From NCBI GenBank assembly GCA_964472725.1, contig CAYYLZ010000065.1, forward strand, positions 1 through 10,825: 10,825 bases of DNA. The letters are read 5' to 3'. The notes below the pieces were generated by a model. It saw only the letters and a program-made list of their open reading frames with translations, had not been told where the DNA came from and ran no database searches. Below are positions 6,481 to 10,825 of the stretch, one piece after another. The DNA comes from RGIG6375 sp964472725 (lineage in GTDB: Bacteria; Bacillota; Clostridia; Oscillospirales; Oscillospiraceae). The translations under genes were made by a program, and so were the position numbers. Within the stretch, counting starts at the first letter, position 1. The number at the start of each line of letters is the position of its first letter.

Positions 6481-7377
6481 ATGCCCTTTGATATGTCCAA
6501 CTGCACACTGTGTCCCCGTCGCTGCGGAGCAGACAGAGCCGGCGGCAAGACCGGCGTATGCGGCATGGGTGAGCAGGTGCTCATTGCCCGCGCCGCCGCC
6601 CATTACTGGGAGGAACCCTGCATCAGCGGCGAAAAAGGTTCCGGCGCGGTGTTCTTCTCCGGCTGCTCGCTGAAATGCGTGTTCTGCCAGAATTACGAGA
6701 TAAGCAGCAGCATGAAGGGCCGCCCGGTGACGGTGGCGCAGCTTCGGGATATTTTCCTGCGCCTTGCCGACAGCGGCGTGCATAATATCAACCTCGTCAA
6801 CCCCACTCACTACGCAGCTGCCATCGCTGAGGCGCTGGAACAGCCCATCGGACTGCCCGTGGTATATAACTGCGGTGGCTACGAGAGCGTGGAAACGCTG
6901 AAAATGCTGGAGGGCAAGGTGCAGATATACCTGCCCGATATGAAATATTCCGATAACGCCATTGCCCGGAAATATTCCGGCGCGGGGGATTACGTGGAAA
7001 CGGCCAAGGCCGCCATTATGGAGATGTACCGCCAGACCGGCGACTACGTGCTGGACGATGAGGGTATGCTTGAAAGCGGCGTTGTCATACGCCACCTTAT
7101 CCTGCCCGGTCAGCTTGAAAACTCCAAGGGTGTTATCGACTGGGTGGACGAAAGCTTCCTGCCGGGCAGCATTCTTTTCAGCCTTATGAGCCAGTATACC
7201 CCCTGCGGCAGAGCGTGGGAGTATCCCGAAATAAACCGACGGCTCAGCGAGGCGGAGTACGGGGAAATTCAGGACTACATGGACAGAAGCGGTATATTCG
7301 AGGGCTTCTTTCAGGATATGGAGTCCGCCGGTGAGGAGTTTATTCCCGATTTTGACTTTACAGGGATTGAGTGCTAA
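6481..7377 (+). CDS. radical SAM protein, PflX-like (COG1313)
   Basis: The 298-residue protein has the radical SAM motif GCSLKCVFCQ with cysteines 62, 66 and 69, expected to hold a [4Fe-4S] cluster that cleaves S-adenosylmethionine. In front is a second cysteine set, CTLCPRRC (8-15) plus Cys27 in TGVCGMG, typical of the COG1313 group related to pyruvate formate-lyase activating enzymes. Later blocks VNPTHY (106-111), NCGGYES (130-136), YLPDMKYSD (150-158) and RHLILPGQ (204-211) also fit that group. The length is normal. These proteins are often annotated as glycyl-radical-enzyme activators, but their substrate is not established, and no glycyl radical enzyme is in this window. The ATG at 6481 follows GAGGTG (6470-6475) at good spacing. 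It is probably a single-gene transcript from the promoter just upstream, followed by structured RNA. Confidence 0.87.
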   Translation: MPFDMSNCTLCPRRCGADRAGGKTGVCGMGEQVLIARAAAHYWEEPCISGEKGSGAVFFSGCSLKCVFCQNYEISSSMKGRPVTVAQLRDIFLRLADSGVHNINLVNPTHYAAAIAEALEQPIGLPVVYNCGGYESVETLKMLEGKVQIYLPDMKYSDNAIARKYSGAGDYVETAKAAIMEMYRQTGDYVLDDEGMLESGVVIRHLILPGQLENSKGVIDWVDESFLPGSILFSLMSQYTPCGRAWEYPEINRRLSEAEYGEIQDYMDRSGIFEGFFQDMESAGEEFIPDFDFTGIEC

Positions 7378-7390
7378 GAGCACTCAATTC
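7364..7390 (+). other. hairpin over the stop codon of the radical SAM gene
   Basis: ATTGAGTGC (7366-7374) pairs perfectly with GCACTCAAT (7380-7388) around TAAGA, which contains the TAA stop; two more outer pairs (one G-U) extend it to 11 bp. There is no T-run after it (the next bases are TCATTGAAAAAAG), so it is a weak candidate for a terminator and may instead protect the 3' end of the message. Confidence 0.6.
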
Positions 7391-7403
7391 ATTGAAAAAA
7401 GCC

Positions 7404-7503
7404 CATCTGCTCGCCGCTTTGCGGCAACCGCAGATGATGGCAAAATCCTCCATGCTCGAGGAATTATTAGGACTATTTGTGCGGCAGTGCCGCATGGAGG
7501 ATT
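7404..7503 (+). promoter_or_regulatory. structured leader of uvrC; second stem sequesters the ribosome binding site
   Basis: Two structures follow each other. The first is a two-step hairpin: CATCTGC (7404-7410) with GCAGATG (7430-7436), and inside it GCCGC (7413-7417) with GCGGC (7421-7425). The second is a perfect 12-bp pairing of 7444-7455 with 7492-7503; the right arm includes the GGAGG (7496-7500) of uvrC, so the ribosome binding site would be hidden when it forms. Its loop holds GCGGC-AGT-GCCGC (7481-7493), which shares bases 7492-7493 with the big stem and so could compete with it. This suggests translational control or a repeat that supplied the start region. No known riboswitch class was recognised. 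Confidence 0.55.
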
Positions 7504-7507
7504 GCCT

Positions 7508-9334
7508 ATGAATTTTGAAGAACTGAAACAAAAGGCCCACTCGCTGCCGCTGCTGCCTGGCGTCTATATAATGATGGACAAAAGCGGCACGGTCATCTAC
7601 GTTGGCAAGGCCAAGGCGCTGCGCAGCCGCGTTAGCAGCTACTTCCGTGAAAACGGACACAACGCAAAGACCGCGGCGATGGTGGCTCATATCGACCACT
7701 TTGACACAATCGTGGTCAACTCCGAGTTTGAGGCGCTGGTGACGGAAAACCAGCTCATCAAGCACCATAAACCCAAATACAATATTCTGCTCAAGGACGA
7801 TAAGGGCTACCCGTTCCTGCGGGTGGATATGCGGGAGGAATACCCACGCTTCACCGTTGTGGGAAAGGGGAAGAACGACGGGGCGAAGTATCTTGGCCCC
7901 TTCAGCAGCCGCAGCAGCCTTTATGATGCCCTTGACGCGGTGAGCAAGGCGCTGAAGCTGCCCACCTGCAGCAGAAAATTCCCCGCCGAAATAGGCAAGG
8001 GGCGACCCTGCCTCAATCACCACATGGGGCTGTGCGCGGGCTACTGCCGGGGCAATCCCAACGCGGAAGCCTACCGCACCACCATCGGCGAGGCCATACT
8101 GATTTTTGACGGACGCACATCCGAGCTTTGCCGCAGCCTTGAAAAGCAGATGGAAGCCGCCGCGGAAGAATTGCGGTTTGAGGTAGCCGCCGAGCTGCGT
8201 GACCGTATGCGCGCCGTTGCCGGACTTTCCAACAAGCAGCTGGTGCAGAACGCTGCCAACGCCGACACCGATGTTATCGGCTTTGTCCGTGGAACGGCGA
8301 AGAGCTGTTTCGTGGTGCTGCACTTCATTCAGGGGCAGCTGCTGGACAAGGATCAGGAGGTGCTGGAGCTGCCCTTCGAGGAGGACGACGGAGAGGTGCT
8401 TTCCCAGCTTGTGCGCCAGTATTACGCAATTCGCGGAGTATGCCCGAGGAATATATACCTGCCCGCGGAGCCGGAGGATATGGATCAGTTGGGGCAGTTC
8501 CTGTCCGAGAACTTTGCAAAGCGGGTGAGCGTCACCGTTCCCAAGCGGGGCGAAAAGCAGAAGATGGTGGCTACGGCAAATATCAACGCCGCCGAGGAGT
8601 GCGAGCGGGTCACCAACAGGGAGGAGCGCATTTCCAAAACGCTGGAGTGGCTGAAAAACTCCCTGGGGCTTGCCGAAATACCCCGCCGTATCGAGGCCTA
8701 CGATATATCCAATACCGCCGGAGCGGACGTGGTCGGCTCAATGACGGTTTTCGAAAACGCCAAGCCCCTCAAGCGGGATTACCGACGGTTCAAAATAAAG
8801 ACCATAGAGGGGCAGGACGACTATCACAGCATGGAGGAAGTGCTGACCCGCCGCTTTACCCACTACCTTGAGGGCGACGAGAAGTTTTCCACCCTGCCCG
8901 ATCTGCTGCTGGTGGACGGCGGCAGCGTTCACGCCGACATGGCGGTGAAAACCATAAACGCGCTGGGCGTTTCCGTGCCTGTTTTCGGCATGGTCAAGGA
9001 CGACCGTCACCGTACCCGCGCCCTTACGGCGCCCGACGGCAGGGAAATAGGCATATCCGGCAACACAGCGGTGTTCTCGCTCATCGGACGTATACAGGAG
9101 GAGACCCACCGCTTTGCCATAGAGTATCATCATAAGCTCCACACGAAAAACAGCTACGGCTCCAGCCTTGAAAAAATACCCGGCGTGGGTGAGGCGCGGA
9201 GAACGAAACTGCTGAAAACCTTCAAAAGCGTGAAGGCAATAGAGGCCGCAAGCGAAGCGGAGCTTGCGGCGGTGGTGCCTAAACCCACCGCCAAAGCCAT
9301 ATATGAATATTACCACGGAGGAAAAAACATATGA
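7508..9334 (+). CDS. uvrC: UvrABC excinuclease subunit C
   Basis: UvrC makes both cuts around DNA lesions marked by UvrA and UvrB in nucleotide excision repair. The 608-residue protein has all expected parts: the GIY-YIG nuclease (about 13-95; GVY at 18-20, YVG at 31-33, Arg39, probable metal ligand Glu75) for the 3' cut; a four-cysteine set (154, 168, 176, 180) matching the [4Fe-4S] site known in UvrC; a UVR motif that binds UvrB (about 203-237); the RNase H-like endonuclease (about 380-540; Asp399, Asp438, Asp470, His534) for the 5' cut; and C-terminal helix-hairpin-helix repeats (SLEKIPGVGEARR and beyond). The frame is open from 7331, but the ATG at 7508 follows GGAGG (7496-7500) and begins just before the conserved LPLLPGVY, so it is the start. 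The TGA overlaps the rsmD ATG by 4 bases. Confidence 0.97.
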   Translation: MNFEELKQKAHSLPLLPGVYIMMDKSGTVIYVGKAKALRSRVSSYFRENGHNAKTAAMVAHIDHFDTIVVNSEFEALVTENQLIKHHKPKYNILLKDDKGYPFLRVDMREEYPRFTVVGKGKNDGAKYLGPFSSRSSLYDALDAVSKALKLPTCSRKFPAEIGKGRPCLNHHMGLCAGYCRGNPNAEAYRTTIGEAILIFDGRTSELCRSLEKQMEAAAEELRFEVAAELRDRMRAVAGLSNKQLVQNAANADTDVIGFVRGTAKSCFVVLHFIQGQLLDKDQEVLELPFEEDDGEVLSQLVRQYYAIRGVCPRNIYLPAEPEDMDQLGQFLSENFAKRVSVTVPKRGEKQKMVATANINAAEECERVTNREERISKTLEWLKNSLGLAEIPRRIEAYDISNTAGADVVGSMTVFENAKPLKRDYRRFKIKTIEGQDDYHSMEEVLTRRFTHYLEGDEKFSTLPDLLLVDGGSVHADMAVKTINALGVSVPVFGMVKDDRHRTRALTAPDGREIGISGNTAVFSLIGRIQEETHRFAIEYHHKLHTKNSYGSSLEKIPGVGEARRTKLLKTFKSVKAIEAASEAELAAVVPKPTAKAIYEYYHGGKNI

Positions 9335-9867
9335 GAGTTATAACCGGAATAGCCAGAGGCAGAAAGCTCATAGAGCCCGAGGGCATAGATATCCGTCCTA
9401 CCACGGACAATGTGAAGGAGTCTATATTCAATATAATCCAGTTTGACATCGAGGGTCGCAAGGTGCTTGACCTTTTCGCGGGCACCGGTCAGCTTGGCAT
9501 CGAAGCACTGAGCCGCGGCGCGGAAAGCTGCGTGTTCGTAGACCAGAGCAAGGCTGCCGTAAAGCTGGTGAAGGATAACCTTAAAAAGACCCAGCTGGAA
9601 AACGGCAGAGTAGTGCAGGGCGACTCCGTCAGCTTCCTTGCCGGACGTGAAAAATTCGACCTGATTTTCCTTGATCCACCTTACGCTACGACACTTTTGG
9701 AAAATTCTCTGCAGAATATAGTTAAGTTTGACAAATTGAATACAGGTGGTATAATAGTATGTGAATCTTCGGCGGAAACTGAGCTGCCGGAGCTTGAAGC
9801 GCCTTACCAGCGCCTTAAAACATACAGATACGGCAAGGTGAAGATCACGGTATACACCCGCCTGTAA
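9331..9867 (+). CDS. rsmD: 16S rRNA (guanine(966)-N(2))-methyltransferase RsmD
   Basis: This 178-residue SAM-dependent enzyme methylates N2 of G966 (E. coli numbering) in 16S rRNA of the small ribosomal subunit. The family signatures are present: MRVITGIARGRKL at the N-terminus, RPTTDNVKESIFNII (22-36), SAM-binding motif I VLDLFAGTGQLGIEALSRGA (45-64) and the catalytic DPPY (115-118) in LIFLDPPYA. The length is normal for Firmicutes. The start overlaps the uvrC stop (ATGA) with GGAGG at 9317-9321, so translation is probably coupled. rsmD followed by coaD is a very common order in Firmicutes, which supports the call. Confidence 0.95.
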   Translation: MRVITGIARGRKLIEPEGIDIRPTTDNVKESIFNIIQFDIEGRKVLDLFAGTGQLGIEALSRGAESCVFVDQSKAAVKLVKDNLKKTQLENGRVVQGDSVSFLAGREKFDLIFLDPPYATTLLENSLQNIVKFDKLNTGGIIVCESSAETELPELEAPYQRLKTYRYGKVKITVYTRL

Positions 9868-9882
9868 AGGACTGATACAGAT

Positions 9883-10368
9883 ATGAAAATTGCGGTATAT
9901 CCGGGCAGCTTCGACCCCATCACTTTGGGCCATCTCAACCTTATAAAGAGAGCCTCCAAGGTGTTCGATAAGCTTATCGTGTGCGTAATGGTAAATTCCG
10001 TCAAGAAGCCCATGTTCACCAATGAGGAAAGAGTTGAGCAGATAAAGCAGGTAACGGCTCGGTTCGATAATGTAGAGGTGGATTCCTGGGACGGCCTTGT
10101 GGCCGAGTATGCGCGTGAGAAAGGCGCGGTTGCCGTTGTCCGCGGCCTGCGTGCCCTCTCCGACTATGAAAAGGAATGCCAGATGGCTATCATTAACAAG
10201 AAGATAAATCCGGAACTGGAGACCTTCTTCCTGGCAGCCAGCGAAAAGTACATGTACCTCAGCTCCAGCGCGGTAAAGGAAATGGCAGCCTTCGGTGCCG
10301 ACCTTACCGAGTTTGCGCCCCGGGAACTGATAGAAGCCATCGAGGACAGGGTGGCAGGCAAAAAGTAA
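9883..10368 (+). CDS. coaD: phosphopantetheine adenylyltransferase
   Basis: CoaD transfers AMP from ATP to 4'-phosphopantetheine to make dephospho-CoA, the fourth step of coenzyme A synthesis, in the cytoplasm. The 161-residue protein matches the family's standard length. The nucleotidyltransferase signature GSFDPITLGHLNLI (8-21) includes the T/HxGH motif (TLGH, 14-17). VVRGLRALSDYEKE (85-98) binds substrate, and YLSSSAVKE (125-133) is the ISSS-type motif that contacts ATP. It starts 15 bases after rsmD; the ribosome binding site is a modest AAAGGA (9866-9871) at long spacing, so coupling with rsmD may help. Housekeeping gene with nothing odd in it. Confidence 0.97.
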   Translation: MKIAVYPGSFDPITLGHLNLIKRASKVFDKLIVCVMVNSVKKPMFTNEERVEQIKQVTARFDNVEVDSWDGLVAEYAREKGAVAVVRGLRALSDYEKECQMAIINKKINPELETFFLAASEKYMYLSSSAVKEMAAFGADLTEFAPRELIEAIEDRVAGKK

Positions 10369-10396
10369 GCCCTATAAATAAATTACGTATTTAATT

Positions 10397-10413
10397 GTGC
10401 CGCGCAAGCGGCG
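10397..10413 (+). promoter_or_regulatory. GNRA-loop hairpin just upstream of the coiled-coil gene
   Basis: GCCGC (10399-10403) and GCGGC (10408-10412) form a perfect 5-bp stem closed by a GCAA loop, with one more G-U pair outside. It sits five bases before the ribosome binding site GGAGG (10418-10422) of the next gene. There is no T-run, so it is not a terminator of coaD. A similar arrangement is found before uvrC. Confidence 0.5.
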
Positions 10414-10428
10414 GAATGGAGGATAATA

Positions 10429-10825
10429 ATGGCAAACGGGATAACTGAACTTATTGATGAACTGTATAATATGGTTTCTGACGCGTGGGGACTTCCTCTC
10501 GGCGCGGAAAAGTGCGTCATTGAACGTGACAAGGCTCTTGATTTGCTGGAAGAGATCAAGGCTCAGCTTCCCGCAGAAGTTGCCGAGGCTAAGCGCCTTG
10601 TAAACGCTCGCTCCGAGTTTATCGCCAACGCGAAGAAGGAAGCCGACAATATGCGTAAGGCTGCCGAAGAGCACGCAAAGCGCATGGTCGAGGAGCAGAC
10701 TATCGTAAGAGCGTCCAAGATGCGCGCCGCCGAGATCCTTGAGGCTGCCGACAGCCGTGCAGCTTCCTTGAAGAAGGCTGCCAACGACTACGCCGACGAC
10801 GCTATGCGCAGAACCGAAAACGCAA
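10429..10825 (+). CDS. DivIVA/ATPase-like coiled-coil protein of unknown function, 3'-truncated
   Basis: An open frame runs from the ATG at 10429 to the end of the window (132 complete codons) with no stop. GGAGG at 10418-10422 sits six bases before the ATG. Residues 7-48 form a conserved-looking head, ELIDELYNMVSDAWGLPLG then EKCVIERDKALDLLEEI. From about residue 50 on, the protein is a long Ala/Glu/Lys/Arg-rich helix expected to be a coiled coil. No membrane segment or signal peptide is visible. Proteins with this head and helix are, as I recall, frequently found after coaD in Clostridia and are labelled 'ATPase', ATP synthase b-subunit-like or DivIVA-like on weak grounds; no nucleotide-binding motif is present in the part seen. 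A role in cell division or envelope organisation is a guess. Confidence 0.85.
   Translation, partial: MANGITELIDELYNMVSDAWGLPLGAEKCVIERDKALDLLEEIKAQLPAEVAEAKRLVNARSEFIANAKKEADNMRKAAEEHAKRMVEEQTIVRASKMRAAEILEAADSRAASLKKAANDYADDAMRRTENA

Noticed and set aside
6448..7383. A 311-codon minus-strand frame opposite the radical SAM gene
   Set aside because: The + strand protein has clear radical SAM cysteines and a good ribosome binding site; the antisense frame has neither family features nor a start signal.
7331..7507. An upstream in-frame extension of UvrC by 59 codons from a GTG
   Set aside because: The extension overlaps the radical SAM gene and the hairpins, is not UvrC-like, and the ATG at 7508 has GGAGG at correct spacing just before the conserved N-terminus.
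7358..8323. A 321-codon minus-strand frame opposite uvrC
   Set aside because: It covers the conserved GIY-YIG and cysteine regions of uvrC in antisense and has no recognisable domain.
10369..10398. The AT-rich stretch after coaD, considered as a terminator or promoter
   Set aside because: It has TATAAAT at 10373-10379 but no good -35 upstream, and no stem followed by a T-run. The next gene is close, so read-through from coaD is more likely.

Overview
The window reads as an ordinary chromosomal stretch from a moderately GC-rich gut-type anaerobic member of the Clostridia, most likely Oscillospirales-like. This is an inference from three things: a lysine-to-butyrate fermentation cluster, a sigma/anti-sigma pair of a kind common in that group, and a UvrC-RsmD-CoaD-coiled-coil gene string typical of Firmicutes. 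All nine genes are on the + strand and fall into four units.

Unit 1 (1-3499) is the 3' part of an amino-acid fermentation operon: a 5'-truncated 3-keto-5-aminohexanoate cleavage enzyme (Kce), the two subunits of an acetoacetate-type CoA-transferase, and a sodium:solute symporter, closed by a strong intrinsic terminator. In the known lysine pathway, Kce makes acetoacetate and 3-aminobutyryl-CoA, and the CoA-transferase moves CoA from butyryl-CoA to acetoacetate and releases butyrate. The symporter probably imports the substrate or moves a product. A 16-bp hairpin lies between kce and the transferase genes.

Unit 2 (3561-6007) is an ECF-type sigma factor overlapping by 4 bases a 615-residue single-pass membrane protein that looks like its anti-sigma factor. 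The outer part of that protein appears to contain three copies of one beta-rich module. A GC-rich terminator follows.

The 518-base gap at 5963-6480 has no convincing gene. It holds a 288-base structure with 14-bp perfect terminal inverted repeats and nested copies of the same end sequence (a MITE-like or REP-like element), a separate 9-bp palindrome inside it, then a second terminator and a probable promoter.

Unit 3 (6481-7377) is a PflX-like (COG1313) radical SAM protein. It is followed by a 130-base spacer with three successive hairpins; the last encloses the uvrC ribosome binding site.

Unit 4 (7508 to the window end) is housekeeping: uvrC (nucleotide excision repair), rsmD (16S rRNA methylation), coaD (coenzyme A synthesis) and the 5' part of a DivIVA/ATPase-like coiled-coil protein. 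uvrC and rsmD overlap by 4 bases and the remaining gaps are short, which fits one operon.

I saw no tRNA, rRNA, CRISPR array, transposase, prophage gene or riboswitch of a known class. Nothing here is clearly a new multi-gene system. The parts most worth a second look are the inverted-repeat element, the structured uvrC leader and the large repeat-bearing anti-sigma ectodomain.
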